Assembly (NCBI GenBank): GCA_023078555.1
Contig: CM041199.1
Location: 7,631,315-7,695,314, forward strand
Direction: 5' to 3'
Source of the DNA: Ulva prolifera
Taxonomy: Eukaryota; Chlorophyta; Ulvophyceae; Ulvales; Ulvaceae
Length of the DNA stretch: 64,000 nt
Part shown: positions 32,407 through 44,863 of the stretch, in pieces
How the letters are laid out: each line of letters starts with the position of its first letter
Numbering within the stretch: position 1 is the stretch's first letter
Position numbers and translations under genes: made by a program
Notes under the pieces: model-generated
What the model was told of the DNA's origin: nothing
What the model saw: only the letters and a program-made list of their open reading frames with translations
Database searches by the model: none

Positions 32407-34583
32407 TCAGCTAGAGGCGCCGCACCGGCGGATGTAGGCGGTGAGGAGCTTCGCGGCGGCCTCCTTGTCGTCGTCGCCGCCGTACACGTTGCGGTGTATC
32501 GCGGTCCATAGCGGCTCCTCCTCTTGCAGCGCCTGCACGCAGCGCCGCACCGCTCAAGCACCAGGCCTGACCGCACCACCAGTGTGCGCCCAGGCGGGAC
32601 AAATGGCGGGTTGGAGGGCTCGTGTGTGCCAGTCGCGCTCTCTGCGGGTGTCCCGGAGGGACATGGCGCCGGCACATGCGTCCGGTGTTCTGGCCCACAG
32701 GGTGGGACCGCTGGCATGCTGGTGCTGCATACTCACTATCAGCACGAGAAGAAGGCGGTTATTCTGTGACGGGGCACGGCGACACCACATATCCGGGGCT
32801 CGATGGGCATTCGGACTTCCGTTGGGACGCTAGCTGCCGCAGCGTTGCAGGCCCCCACATGGGAGCGGGGGGCAGAGATTCGCTTGTGACGGCGGGGGTG
32901 TCGCGGAAAAACGTGTGCTCGGTCAACGTGAAGGACCAGAACCTCAAAAACAGACATTGAAAACGTGAGCAGTTGCGCGGACGAGGAGCAGCGCGCGAAA
33001 CACGTGCAGGTCAGTGCGGGGCACCGTAGATGCCCAGAACCTATCTTGCCACCATCTCGTGTATGGTGCCACACAGCAGGCGCTGGCCACGGAAGCCGCT
33101 CCGCTTTGAGCGGGATTCCTGTTTACCTGTATTGCGTTCGCCCTAAGACACTCACTGTTCTGCAAGTATATGCCATTTCATTGCATGCGCCCAGGACTGC
33201 CTTTGAGCCGGAACAGGGCGATGGAGAGTAGGGGTCTAGAGAGGAAACAGGGAGGATTGGAGAGACGGTCATGGCGAGTTGGGCAAACGGAGAGATGGGG
33301 GTATGTAGAGGGGGACCTCACCCCCCCAGGGAGCACAGAGAGGAGGGGAGTGCAGCTGAGACGGGAGGGAGAGAGTGAAGAGAGGAAAAAATGTGGAGAG
33401 GGATGGGGGGGGGGGGGCAGCGCACGCGGTCGAGGGCGAGGGCGGTGCCGTAGAAGGCCTTCTCGAGGTCGGTGACGGTCGTGGCGACCCGCACCTGCAC
33501 CTGCTGCCGCACCCGCACCTCCACATCCTCCTGGAAGAGGTCGTACAGCTCCTGCCGCAGCGCGCGCGTCGCGTCGCCGTCCGCCGACAGCCGGTGGATG
33601 AGCATCCACATGTGCAGCATCAGCAGGCACCTGCACTCGGTGGGCGCCGGATTCATGCGTGTGGCCTGGATACCCCCAGCACGTGCTGCACGGGGCCACG
33701 GGGGGACGGGGGGGCATATCAGGTCGTGTAGGGGACACTTTGCGAAAGCGCATGCTAGTGCATGGCAGAGCGTCAAAGCATAGCAGGAGGCATTGCAGAC
33801 AAAATGACCAGGTCCAAGATACAGCTTTGCATGGGGCGGGGCGGTGCATGCCAGATGAAAATGGCACAGACTGATGACTATCCTGTGACTGTGTCGCTGC
33901 TGACGTGTGCGTTGCCGCGCAGAAGTGAGCAGCAGACGACCCGGCACTAGAAGGTGCGCGGGGCTACGAATATCGGGCATGTGGTTGCGTCTGTGACAGC
34001 AGAGACGGCATGCTGAGGTGGACGCGGATGATCATTGCTCTGCCGACCACCCGCGTCGAGGAAACGCTATGTGCTGCGTCGCCGCAGTTCCACCAATCGC
34101 TGATATCTGGGGGACGAGGGAGATCCTTGGAGCTTCGCTACTGTATGAACGTTGAATTCACGGCCGCGCGTCACCACATCTCAACGGGCCAGGCGCGGGG
34201 TGTGCCTGGGCACAGGTAGCCCTGCTAGCCACCGTGGCAGTGCGCTCGGATGGGGATTGGGCGCACCAGCGGGAGTAGAAGACGGGCTCCATCTGCACGC
34301 TGTCATGCAGGCCTGGCGTGTCGGTCTGCGTGCAGATGGCGTCGTAGAGGCGCGTCGCGGCGCGGATGTTGACGGCCTCGCTGGAGTTGAAGCCGAGCAG
34401 CCAGAGCAGGCGGCGCAGCGGCGAGTTGGCGCCGGCGACGGCGGCCATCTCGTCCTCTGCGTTGGGCTCAGGAGGGACCTCCAGGCTGGTGGGGGGGCGC
34501 TCAAACTGCGCCAGCACGGCATCTGCTTTCGCACCCTGCACTCGCGGCTGTGGGTGAAGCACACTGCGCAATGCCCTATTCAT
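32407..34583 (-). CDS. UQCC1: cytochrome bc1 complex assembly chaperone, UQCC1 / CBP3 family
   Basis: Mitochondrial factor that binds newly made cytochrome b and helps complex III assembly (CBP3 in yeast). Three exons on the minus strand: 34583-34267, 33630-33426 and 32532-32407, phases 2 and 0, total 215 residues. The start MNRALRSVLHPQPRVQ is basic and Ser/Leu-rich, as in a matrix-targeting peptide. The ubiquinol-cytochrome c chaperone domain follows: ATRLYDAICTQTDTPGLHD, FYSRW joined across the intron to CLLMLHMWMLIHRLSADGD, LRQELYDLFQEDVEVRVRQQ, TTVTDLEKAFYGTALALDR and, in exon 3, LWTAIHRNVYGG and KLLTAYIRRC. The Trp split by the first junction is restored exactly. Exon 1 could instead start at an acceptor at 34535 after an unseen upstream exon, but the in-frame ATG with targeting sequence is simpler. 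Confidence 0.92.
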
Positions 34584-36621
34584 TAGCTGCGAAAGATATG
34601 CATTTGTGTAAGATGTTGCATGGCAGAACACCAGCTGCGAGTGCGGCACGGGGAATAGATGTTTTGAGATGCTGGTACTCTGGGACGTGGGGAGCGTGGA
34701 GGCATGAGTTGCAGTGGCATGAAATTTATGGGGCGCAAGGATGTACAGGAGTCTATGGATGCCACTGTGGCGATGGGAAAATGCAAGTGGCAGGAGCCAC
34801 GTGGCGAGTGTAGGTGCTCAGCTCGTGTTGCAGCAAGTGCGAGCAGCGTCTTTGGCTAGAATCAATGCTGGGGCTACGGCGAAGCTGACAGAGAATATAA
34901 TCCTTATTCTTTCAATAGTGCTGTGCCACTTCAGCCTGCACTGTTCAGCAGCTGATCCGATGCTGAGCAATGAAAGAAACATGTGGTCCCCATGGGACAG
35001 CACCCCTCTTTGGCCGATGCCCACACTTCGAAGCATCAATGATAGTACATCATAGAGGCGTAAGGTAGCCCTGTATAGCGCTGCCTTTCTGCAGCAGCGA
35101 CGGCAGAGACGACTGAGCGGTCCACGTTTTCACCTCAGAGCAAGATGTGCACTCAGACAATACAATGCACAATTGAGACTGAGACATCTTGGAAACATTT
35201 TATCACGCCAGTAGTCATCCAAACTGGACGTTACACCCATGTTCTGCGTCGACACGAGTTGTTCAGTGGACGTGTGTCCAGTGAGCGAACGCGCGCCACA
35301 ACCGTGCAACAAGGACTACAAGCGCGCACTTGAGTGTACAGCCGCAAGCTAAAACTTGTAGGAGGATGTCGTAAAGGTGGCGCTAAGCTTGGAGTATTAG
35401 ATGGAACTTGTATAGACGCTGCACTGCTGCGTGGAGCCCCTTGGAGAGGACGGAGGCAGGCAGAGGTGTGGATCCCAAACGCCGTAGCAACAGACACGAA
35501 TGCGGACGATTCATACAACAAGTCCGGAATTCGAGTAATTGCACGATGCCTGTACATGGCTGCCCTCCCTCGGGCTACGTTAGAACATTGCAGTGAGGGG
35601 GTCAACACTTTCACAAGCACATTTCAGATGATATCGGCTACATGAGTACAGCCTTGTCCTGATCTCGTCGATCCATAATAAGCTGCTAGTGTCGCTGTCG
35701 ACGGTGGGGTGTAGTGTCGCACATGCCGTGCGGTCATAGCTGGATTGCGCCATGAATTCTCCAGGCATGTCGATGTGGTCCCCAAATACATGGCTACGTT
35801 GAAAGCGGAGGTGGAACAGCAAATTCATCCAAGAGTATCAATCTCTATCGAAGATGCCACAGTGTTTGGTGACCTTCAGGGAAATACGCTGTTGTCGCGT
35901 CCGGAGCAGCAACAGCGACACGCGACCGTATGCCAGTACCGACTCCAGATAGACTCTTCACGCGCACGATGACTTCCTAATTCGGTATATGTATGCAGAG
36001 AACGTCGTCAAGACTCTGCGTGCGGTACGCTGAATCATGTTGCAATGTTTTGGGACGACAGTGTCGCCTGACAGACACCAACGGCACAAGGCTACTTTCC
36101 TGACATCAATACTTCCACAGGCCGTTCCAGCACCTCCTTCTGTTGTTTTCGTTGTTCACGTCGGACCCGGTGTTTGGCGCACGCGGAAGCAGGTTGAACG
36201 TCAGCCTAGGTCCTGTGAAGACCACCAAGCAAGGCGCCAACAGGTGCTGGAGGCACCACGGCGTAACAGCACCCACGAAAGCGCCTGCTGCTGCATATGT
36301 GTATTATACATCGTTCCCAACACACGGTGTACAATCCTTCGTGAACGTGCTTGCCTGCCGCGCTTTCAGTTGTGATCCTTCGCCACCTACCCAGTTGCAG
36401 TCAACATGCACCACCTGAAGCAAGACATATGCCTACCTGGCGTTCACCTGAATTCGGGGGTTACCACAGAATAGATCGTGTAAAAATTTGTCCGTGACAC
36501 ACATTCCGAAGCCCGCATGCGTCTCCTTGTGCCGTGGTAAAAAAAAACCAGCAATTCACACGTCCGCAAGTAATCGAAAACACCTACCGTTCACAGTAGC
36601 TGTGTTCGTTTTTTGTTAACC
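34584..36621. other. intergenic between UQCC1 and SARNP
   Basis: The two flanking genes diverge, so their promoters lie here. A plus-strand stretch around 36119-36204 (PFQHLLLLFSLFTSDPVFG) after an acceptor-like CTTCCACAG looks somewhat protein-like, but no partner exon was found. Nothing else is supported. Confidence 0.3.
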
Positions 36622-37215
36622 ATGTCGATTGAAGACTACAACGCAATGAATGTCGCTGCACTGAAAGACGCGCTGAGAGAGCGTAGTTTGCCTACAAGCG
36701 GAAAGAAGGCTGAACTTGTGAAGCGGTTAGAGGATGCCGATAAAAGTGATGTGGCCACAGCAGATGTTGCGAAGGATGGTGGGTCAGATGCAAAAGAGGG
36801 AGCTTCACTCGCCGACACTGCAGCTCCAGAATCGGCGGGAGCACAGAAAGATGCTCCCCCGAAGACATCTGACGCAGACGCAAGCGAAGATGTTGTTGCA
36901 AAGCGGGTAGAGCGCTTTGGTAGTGCAGTGCTTGGGGAGGATGAGAAAGCTAAATTACGAGAGGTCCGGTTCAAGGCTTCAGACCCAGCTGTGGACCCCG
37001 GCACGCTTGAAGAGAGAGCTGCTCGATTCGGCATAGAGACAGATGAATCCAAAAAGATGAAGGAGGCGGCCAGAGCCAAGCGATTCCAGCTAGACACTCC
37101 CGAAATTCTTGCAGACAAGAAGCGTGCCAGAGAGGAGCGATTCAAGAAGCCAGTTTCGGAAACTAAGCAAGTTCCGCTTGAAGAGCTAGCAGCTTTGATC
37201 AAGAAGCGCACATAG
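36622..37215 (+). CDS. SARNP: SAP-domain ribonucleoprotein, SARNP / Tho1 / MOS11 family
   Basis: Nuclear RNA-binding adaptor linked to the TREX mRNA-export machinery, where it contacts the helicase UAP56/DDX39B. Intronless frame of 197 residues from the ATG at 36622. The SAP domain occupies about residues 5-37 (NVAALKDALRERSLPTSGKK, AELVKRLED). An acidic, Ala/Asp-rich linker follows. The C-terminal half has the family's repeated Arg-Phe motifs: KRVERFGSAV, EERAARFGIETD, AKRFQLDTPEI and REERFKKPV. These repeated RFG-like motifs are the helicase-binding elements in known members. It ends in a basic KKRT. Base composition is more AT-rich than in the neighbouring genes, and the absence of introns is exceptional in this window. 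Confidence 0.92.
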   Translation: MSIEDYNAMNVAALKDALRERSLPTSGKKAELVKRLEDADKSDVATADVAKDGGSDAKEGASLADTAAPESAGAQKDAPPKTSDADASEDVVAKRVERFGSAVLGEDEKAKLREVRFKASDPAVDPGTLEERAARFGIETDESKKMKEAARAKRFQLDTPEILADKKRAREERFKKPVSETKQVPLEELAALIKKRT

Positions 37216-38956
37216 TGTCCCGCTGGAACGGGTGTGGGGGAGGGTGGGAAGGCAAATGGAGCTGCAACCCTGGCCTGGGTGTGTTTTCCGATGTCTCACA
37301 GAACAGCCCCCCGATGCCGAGACTGCTTTCCGCTTAGCCTGCACCGTCGTCGCCGTGTCGATTCGATTCAGAGACTGTAGTGTCAGAGTGAACGCGAGAC
37401 ACGATGTCTGTTTTTGTAGAGTCAATGCATCTCCCAGTGTCCAGTTCTGAGTCTGTATCGTCGATGTTTTGACCTCCCTGATTGTGCAGTCATGGTTTCA
37501 TTCCGCATGCATCATCTTGTCGACTCACGTACGGTGTAGCCCGCTCATTTCTCGATCTGTGACGTGCTGCTTGGCATCGGGGGCTGTATATGTGAGTAGT
37601 TGGCACGGGCACGGGTACCGGGATCCAGGCAAGCTGCAGACAAAAATGACTCATCGTCAATGGCTCGTCTATGGTGATGCACATGATCATGTGAGCCGCT
37701 GCCAGGCCACATCTGCGGCAGGAGGGTGTGATGGGCATGCTGAGAGACACAATGATGGTGGGCGAGATATGCCAGTCGTTTGGCAAGAATCTGCCACTGC
37801 ACATGAACAGTGGGCTTAGACTTTCCTGGCTTAGGCTCGTGACTGTGGCAGACCAGCCCAATCGTGGACTGGTGTTGCGGTGATGTGCCTAGATGCTGGG
37901 GCGCCGAGGTGATGATATGTGAAGCTCCATCGTCCTGGGGTGGCAGCACGCCTCACGCTGGGTTTGAGATGTTCATGCGGGATGATGTGGATCAGTTTTG
38001 ATGTACGTATGGTGTGTATGTATATTTGAGGGCCAGCTCCGTGCTATGGCTGTGGAGCTTGTGGCGAGCCCACTGTGACACAAAACAATGTTTGTCCATG
38101 AGGTATCAGAAGTAATTGTGCCACGCCCTGACTGTGTGTGAATCAAATGTGTGCAATGCCACCTGCGAGTGCCGTTGCAGAATTGGGGGACCGATCGTGT
38201 TGCAAATCAACCTCTCTGTGAATGCATTCTGGATGTTACCCGCCATGTGCTCCAGGCGTCTGTCCCAAACAGATATTGTACTTCCTGAGCTTGCATTTCG
38301 GACCAGGCACTGTGCAAATCTAGTTGCCCGAGTCGCTGAAATCTGCACATCATTTCTGTGTTGGAGGATTGTACTTGCCGTCCAATGCAGTCTCCGTTTG
38401 GCTCTTCAAATAGTTCACGATTCCACACACTGCTCTGATATACTGTCTTTTGTCAGTTTGATGTCGACAGTAGTCGTGTCACATGGCCAGGTTCCCGAAT
38501 GCCTGAATCCCACTGTACACTGGCCTGCTGTGCTTGTGCATGCATGCATGTTGTCGACCAGTGATTTACCCGGTCCCCATGTGCAGCAGCGGCACGACCG
38601 CTCCGGCGTTCACCTGGGAGCATTCAAGCAGTCAATGTCGCTTTGGTCATGCTGCAGCCCGCATATTCCACTTCTATGTGCTGGTCAGCAGGATGCGATA
38701 GTTCACAGTCCCTATACTCGCTGATCTCGATCTCGCTGTGCCGGTTTTGCTTCAACTTCCACGCATGTCAAGTTAATACATCTCAGGTCTGTTGTCTACT
38801 GATGGTGTAGCATGGATGTGTAGCGTGCATGCGCTACTGCGCGTGTCGGTTTTCAGAGAACACCGGTCGCACGTCTTCATACGGACCAGTCTCTAGGACG
38901 AAGCTTCCGCTTGGTATCGCGGAAAGTTCAGCGATGCAGCTATAGAGGCCACAGGC
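37216..38956. other. intergenic, nothing firmly recognised
   Basis: Open frames occur on both strands at 37490-38724 (the minus frame 38106-38348 reads somewhat protein-like, FAQCLVRNASSGSTISVWDR) without homology or splice support. The right end should hold the promoter of the first transporter gene. Confidence 0.3.
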
Positions 38957-41900
38957 ATGCCTGTAGATGTGAGCACTGTCGTTCGCAAGCTCAATTGGGC
39001 TTTGCTCCCGATCTGTTGCGTCATGGTTGGCTTCTGCTATCTTGACAGGAGCAACGTAGCGTACATGCAGCTTCAGCTACGCATGCCACCTCCTGAAGGC
39101 ATGAACTTTAGTTCCAGCCTATATGGCAATGCTTCAGGACTGTTCTTCATCGGGTATTCGGTTTTTCAGATCCCCAGCAACATCATACTGGTGCGTTGAT
39201 GGCAAACTGAATGCCCCACATGCCACATAGTGCGCTCGTCCCTGTGCTTCCGCTCTTCGAAAGCTCAATGGAATGTGCTTCTCGTCCGCCATACCGGCAA
39301 GGTCATCTGTGCTGCCTGTCTAGCCCGCCCAACAGTTGATTGGGTTGACCTGGTCAACTGCAGCATCTTCCACGCTCTTGTACTGATGCAATTGTGCTCA
39401 CGACGCACGTACCTTCATCTTGATCCATCTCAAGTGAGGCGTCAGTGGCATTAAAGCGAATTTTGGCATAGCCAGATGTCGCTTCACGTGTCACAAGTGT
39501 AGCGCTGTCCCTGCACACCCAAGCCCCGACGTCTTCCGAGACCTATCATCGTGCTACGTGCACACGAAACCAAGCTCATCGGTTGCCGCCGGATCTCAAA
39601 TCGCACGGCTCAGCTGTCCCACTCCATCATTGCCGCATGCCGTCTACGATGCCCCGTCACATTGCACCTTCGCCACTGCGCAAGGATGAAGCCATGGTTC
39701 AGCTAGAGCGTGCCATCGTCCGTGCTGCCGGCATATACTGGATACGTAGCACAGGACTGCCCTGTGCGTCAATGTCAACATGATAGCGTGTGCATGAGAG
39801 AGCCGCCTGCCGCACAGTGTTGCATGAGCTGCGACCTCACTCCCTGCCCAACCTCCTGACGCCAACGCGGTTTTCGCTGCCGCGGCGCACCACATGCATG
39901 CATGCAGGCGCGACTGGGGGCGCCGGTGTGGCTGGCGGTGATCGTCGCGCTATGGGGAGTCTGTGCGATGATGCTTGCAGCCATGCGCAGCGCAGCCCAC
40001 TTCCTCGTGCTGCGGGTGCTGCTTGGCGTCTTTGAGGCCGGCACCTTCCCTGGAGTCTGGTGCGAATCTCCCCTTCCCCCCAGCATGCGTTGACATAATG
40101 ATGGGCACTTGCATCAATGCTGGCACGATCATTTCTGCCTTCATGCATGCACACTCGTGATGCGCCTCATCGCACTTGCATGGCAAATGTCTGAAAGTAC
40201 CTCTGGCGTCAAGTACCTGCGTCGCCATGTCGGCGCTTGGCCTCATTGGCACTGCCAGGCCGCGTCAATCCGCCGCTGTCGCCGGAGCTGATACGGCTGC
40301 TGATGCACCTCTGTCCAGATGCACCCTGGCGGCAGGGCCTCGTGGCCCGGGGGGTGCTGGAGACCGACCGTGCCCGGCCCCTTGCCAGCCGGCGGTCCCA
40401 TCGCAAGCAGCCCTCTATGCATATGTAGAAAAGCGATCATGCAGGCAGGCGTCGCACCGCACGGCTCTCCACCGCATGCAACAGTCGCAGCACCCCTCCA
40501 GAGCGTTCCCCACCCTCTCCCCCCGTTGGCCTCAGCCCAGCCAGCTGCATTGCACAGCTCCCTTGCACATGTTCAGAGGCCATGCATGTGGCCTAGCAGC
40601 GAGCCCTCCACACCGTCCAGCCGCCTCGCCGAGCCCGCCACCTCGATGCGTCTGTCCCGCACCCTGGACTGCTCCGCAACTTCTGCCTCCCTGGCACGTG
40701 CAAAAGGTGGCAGGCTGTCATCGTCCAACGCATGCTACCGTCGCTCCCCCCAAGTGCAGCCCGGCCGGCGCCCTTGCACATGTCAGAAGGCCAAGCACAT
40801 AGCACAGCAGCGCGCAACGCACACCCTCCAGCCACCTTGCACAGCCCGAAGCGTCCATGCGTCTGTCCTGTGCCACAGCCAGTCCTCCAAGCCGTGTCTC
40901 CCCGCGGCGTGCAGGTACCACCTGACCCTGTTCTACCCCGCCGACGAGCTCACGCTGCCGCTGTCCGTCACCAAGGCCGCCGTCATGGCCGCGCAGATGC
41001 TGTCGGCGCCGCTCGCGGCCGTGCTCATCGCGCTCGATGGCGCCGGCGGCCTCCGCGGCTGGCAGTGGCTGACGCTCGTGGAGGGCGGCGCGACGGTCGC
41101 GGTCGCGCTCGCGCTGCCGCTGCTGCTGCCGCTCGCGCCGCAGCACGTGCGGGGGCTGTCGGAGAAGGAGCTGGCGTGGGTGCAGTCCGAGGCCAGCCGG
41201 TGCGCCCCCCGCCCCCCCTGCGCAGAATTCCTGGTTGATCCGCGCACTGGCCACGCGTAGGCTGAGTGCGTGATGGTGATGTGAATCGCACGGTGATCTG
41301 ATGGGCATGCGTTTTGGCAGACGGGATGAAGAAGTACAGAACAGCACTGTCCGTGTGGCTAGATGCAGGGTCTGCGGCATCCTCTGCTGCAGCGCTGCGG
41401 CCGGCTTCACCATCTGCTTGATATACCCCGACATATGCATGCCCCAAATGCATGCCCGCATGCCCTACGCCAGCCTCCACAGCACGCCTCACGTCGCACA
41501 GCTGTACGGCCGCAAACTCCCGGCCGCCCCGCCTCGACCTCGGGCTGTGGCTACGCAGGCAACCCTCCACCGCGGACCTCCTCGCCGGCCTGCGCTTCGC
41601 CGCGTCATCCCCAGCGCTGTGGCGCCTCGCCGCCGTCTACGCCCTCAAGTCCTTCGCCGCCTATGCGCTCATCTTCTGGACACCCCTCGCAATCTCCGAC
41701 CTCCTCGGCGGCCACGCGGCCGCCGGCGGCGGCCCCACCGCGGCCGTGCTGCTGACCGCCGTGCCGTACACCTTTGCCGCGGTGACTGCCGTGGCTGTGG
41801 GGTGGTCGTCGCACGCGCGGAACGAGCGCCGCATGCATACAGCGGCGCCGTTCACCATCGGCGCGGGGATCCTACTGTGCGCGCCGCTACTGCAGGTGCG

Positions 41901-42948
41901 ACGCGGCCTGCGTGCGGGCTGGACGCGGACAGGGGTACCTTGTGCTGCGGGTGCTGCATGTGTGTAGCGTTGTTGGGATGGCCTCATGCCCCCACCATGC
42001 ATGACCTGCATTCCGTTGAGCGCTGGATCCTGCAATCGCGGTGGCTGGTGTGGACGCGCGGGCGTTTCCTCTTCAAGGCGTAAGTCTGGGTGTGCGCGGC
42101 AACGGGGACTGTCAGCTCTTGTGCGTGTGGCGTGCTGTGGCAATGGCGCATGGGGTTGGGGGGTTCTCGGCATTCATGCATGCATAGATCAGGTCGTGTG
42201 CCATGCAGGGCCCAGCGGCGGCCGTCCCCGCGTTCATCGCGCTTTGCGCCGCACTGTCTTGTTGCAATGCCACTGGCCCCGTCACCGCATCCGTTCTCCG
42301 GTGCCTGCCGGCGGAAGCGCAGGCCGGGGGGCTGGCGCTGTGGAACAGCCTGGCCAACGTGGGGGGGTACTTTGGACCGGCGCTGTATGGGTGGCTGAAG
42401 GAGGAGACTGGGAGCAATGCCCCCGGCATGGTGGTGCGACCCCCTTGGGACCCCGACCCCCCCTGGGCCCCCCTCCTCTCTTCATCTCTGACAAGTTCCT
42501 CCCATCAGGGCGCACCCACATTGTACTTCCCTGCTGCGCTGTTTGCATGGCATCTGGTGATCGTTGATGGTTTGATCTCGTGCAAGTTCACCAACGATAT
42601 GGCTGCATGCGTTTCCTCCCGTAGACACTTGTCCATGCATGACAAGTATCCGATCACGTCCAACCCGGGGTGCCGCTGCAGCTGATGGGCGCGGTGCTGC
42701 TGCTCGCGGCGCTGCTGATGGCCACCTTTGACGAAGACGCCGCCGCCAGCGCAGCGCAGCACGCGCAGCGCGCGGAGCGCAAGGTCACCAAGGACCGGCT
42801 GCCCCACGCGATCGACGTCATGGACGCCGTTGCGGCGGAGCTGCGCTCGGCGGTCGTGACGGTGGCGCCGGGGGCGCTGCGGGACAGCCACGAGCCGCTG
42901 CTATCGCCCGCCGTCTCCACCGCGCACCCGCGGCACGGGCGGCCGTGA
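38957..42948 (+). CDS. MFS transporter, ACS-like family, array copy 1
   Basis: Predicted 12-helix transporter of the major facilitator superfamily, closest in pattern to anion:cation symporters (allantoate, nicotinate, tartrate and phthalate permeases). Six exons: 38957-39190, 39908-40059, 40915-41199, 41559-41895, 42209-42433 and 42682-42948; 499 residues. Landmarks: CYLDRSNVAYMQLQLR after helix 1, IGYSVFQIPSNIIL then ARLGAPVWLAV joined across intron 1, GVFEAGTFPGVW, LTLFYPADEL, GLRGWQWLTLVEG, AYALIFWTPLAISDLLG, LTAVPYTFAAV, GGLALWNSLANVGGYFGP and GWLKEETGSNAPG. After the last helix there is an acidic tail starting FDEDAA. Exon 2 is the most diverged of the four array copies. Substrate is unknown. 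Confidence 0.92.
40106..40388 (+). repeat. intronic repeat shared with copy 2 intron 4
   Basis: Inside intron 2 of transporter copy 1. About 95 percent identical by eye to 47321-47617, same orientation, starting CACTTGCATCAATGCTGGCA. One frame is conserved in both copies (PLSPELIRLLMHLCP; LVARGVLETDRARPLAS), suggesting a fragment of some other coding sequence. Confidence 0.85.
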
Positions 42949-44863
42949 AGCGGCGGTGTGAAGCTGCGCCGTGTGCGGATATGCTATGCATCAGCCATCT
43001 GCTGGAGATGGACCTCGGCCCCCCTGCGCGCACGGCCGTGGCGAGCGGGTGCGGCAGCGCGGCAGCCTCCGCCGCTCACGTAGTCAGCATTCCGGATGGT
43101 CGGCAGGCCCACGATCATGCCCGGCCGCTGGTTGCTGGGCTGTGCAGCGGCGGGCGGAGCCATTTCGGTGCAAAGCACAGCGCATGGCTGCGGGATCATG
43201 TTGGGGGGACGGCCCGGCCCCTGGGCCCACATGCATGATCTGGGCTCGGGCCCACCTGGGCTGAGGCATGTGGCGAGCGCCGCAGCTAGCAGCGGCCTGC
43301 GTGCTCGGGCGGGCACGCACGGCCGCGATGGGGCCGCCGAGCGCCGCCAGCGGTGCTGCGCACGCCCCTACATGCCTCGGACGCAGAATCACGTGTGCTG
43401 TCTTGCGCGAGGTCGATGCTGCGTCCGATCGATGCATCAAGTGGTTCGTGCGAAGCAGCACTAGCGGTACCTCGGAGGGCCGGCGGGAGCATGGCTGTTG
43501 TACTGTGTCCACAGGGCTCTTTCTGGTCTGGAACAGGAAGGCAGTCTCGGCCCGTGCTGCAACGCAGATACAGCGACCGTGCCGTCGGTGCAGTGTGGGC
43601 AGGTGTGCGGGCGGGGGAGTGCTCTCTGCAGATCAGGGTGCACACAGAACGGAAGTATGAAAGAGAGAATTTGGAGCTCACGTCGTCACGAAAGGGCGGT
43701 TAGCAGTGTGGCTGTGTCACCAGGCCGCACCGTGCATGTGCGCATTGAGCGGTTGCGCTCCGTGGATGTCAGCTACGGACAAGCCAACTAAGCGTGGCTG
43801 TGGGGACCAATGTTTGCTGCGCTGATAAGTGTTTGAACTGTGAATGCTGCTGGTCAGGTGTTGGTGCAGCAAGTGCAGTGTGAGACTGTACAGCTGACGG
43901 GCAGGGGTGTGCATCCTGAGCGATTCAGAGCTGAGCCTGCCATGGCTGTCTGCTGATCTGGGGCTGCACCGAGATTGAACGCTGATGCACAAAAGCAGTA
44001 GGTTCTTCGGTTTTGAGGCATGATTGGCAGGGATCAGGGCTGATGCATCAGCCTTTATCAAGTGAGGGCAGGGCAATTGTAAGGACAAAGATGCCTGCCT
44101 GAAGGCTGGTTTGTCTGCATGGCAAGCACAGGCATCCTACAAACCCACAAAAAAATGGCCAAAGACGGGCGCAACGTCCTCCGCTGGGTCCGAGTAGATG
44201 GAACCTGAAAGTGTGAAGCTCTCATGCATGCCGCGACACCTCCGTTGCGGTCGTACGCAGAGCCTGGCTACGCATTGTTACGCGCAAGCACCTGCCGTGA
44301 GAATCGCACAAGACAAATATTCATCCGAATCCGTGAGGTTTGAAGCGGCGTACTTCCAGGAGGCCGCTCACAGCCGTGACATGTTGCCGTAGAATGAAAG
44401 CACCGGCGATGAGTTGTCTCACCAACCACACTAGGCTCCCAGCATCTTTATGATTCGCTGAAGTCCCATTCGATGTACGAGTACTGAGAGGAAGAGTGGG
44501 TGCCACAGCACTGTGGCAGCATCATGCAGCCATGTCCCAGCCCGTGTTGCTGGTACGACAGCCGATCGCTCCACGTAAGATGTGCCGTCGATTGCCACTG
44601 TCCAAGCAGCCAAGCATTTCTGTTTTGGTTCATCGCCCACAGTGAACTCGGTGCACGCGTCCGCTGAAGACACGCACCTAGCCCGAAAACGCTCGTGTTG
44701 ACATCTGCATGATCCACATGTGGCACAATGACACTCTCATTCGCAACAATCCTCTCTCTATACAATTTCAGAATCTTTCATCGCTGACATGGGCTGCTTC
44801 ATCGTCTGGCTGCATCGCAGGACGAGCAGATCGGTGTGACACGAGCGCTCGGACAACAGAGCA
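42949..44863. other. spacer between transporter copies 1 and 2
   Basis: Contains GC-driven overlapping frames in 42949-43700 and less GC-rich sequence after that. No supported gene; it must hold the promoter of copy 2. Confidence 0.35.

Noticed and set aside
31362..32414. 350-codon open frame
   Set aside because: No motif, atypical Cys/His/Arg/Ser composition, no splice structure; GC-rich chance frame in a spacer.
33178..33867. 229-codon minus-strand frame in the UQCC1 region
   Set aside because: It runs through an intron and is out of frame with the chaperone domain encoded by 33426-33630.
40319..41260. single long frame covering transporter copy 1 intron 2 and exon 3
   Set aside because: Only 40915-41199 is coding; the upstream part is intron with the shared repeat, and it lacks the exon 2 junction.
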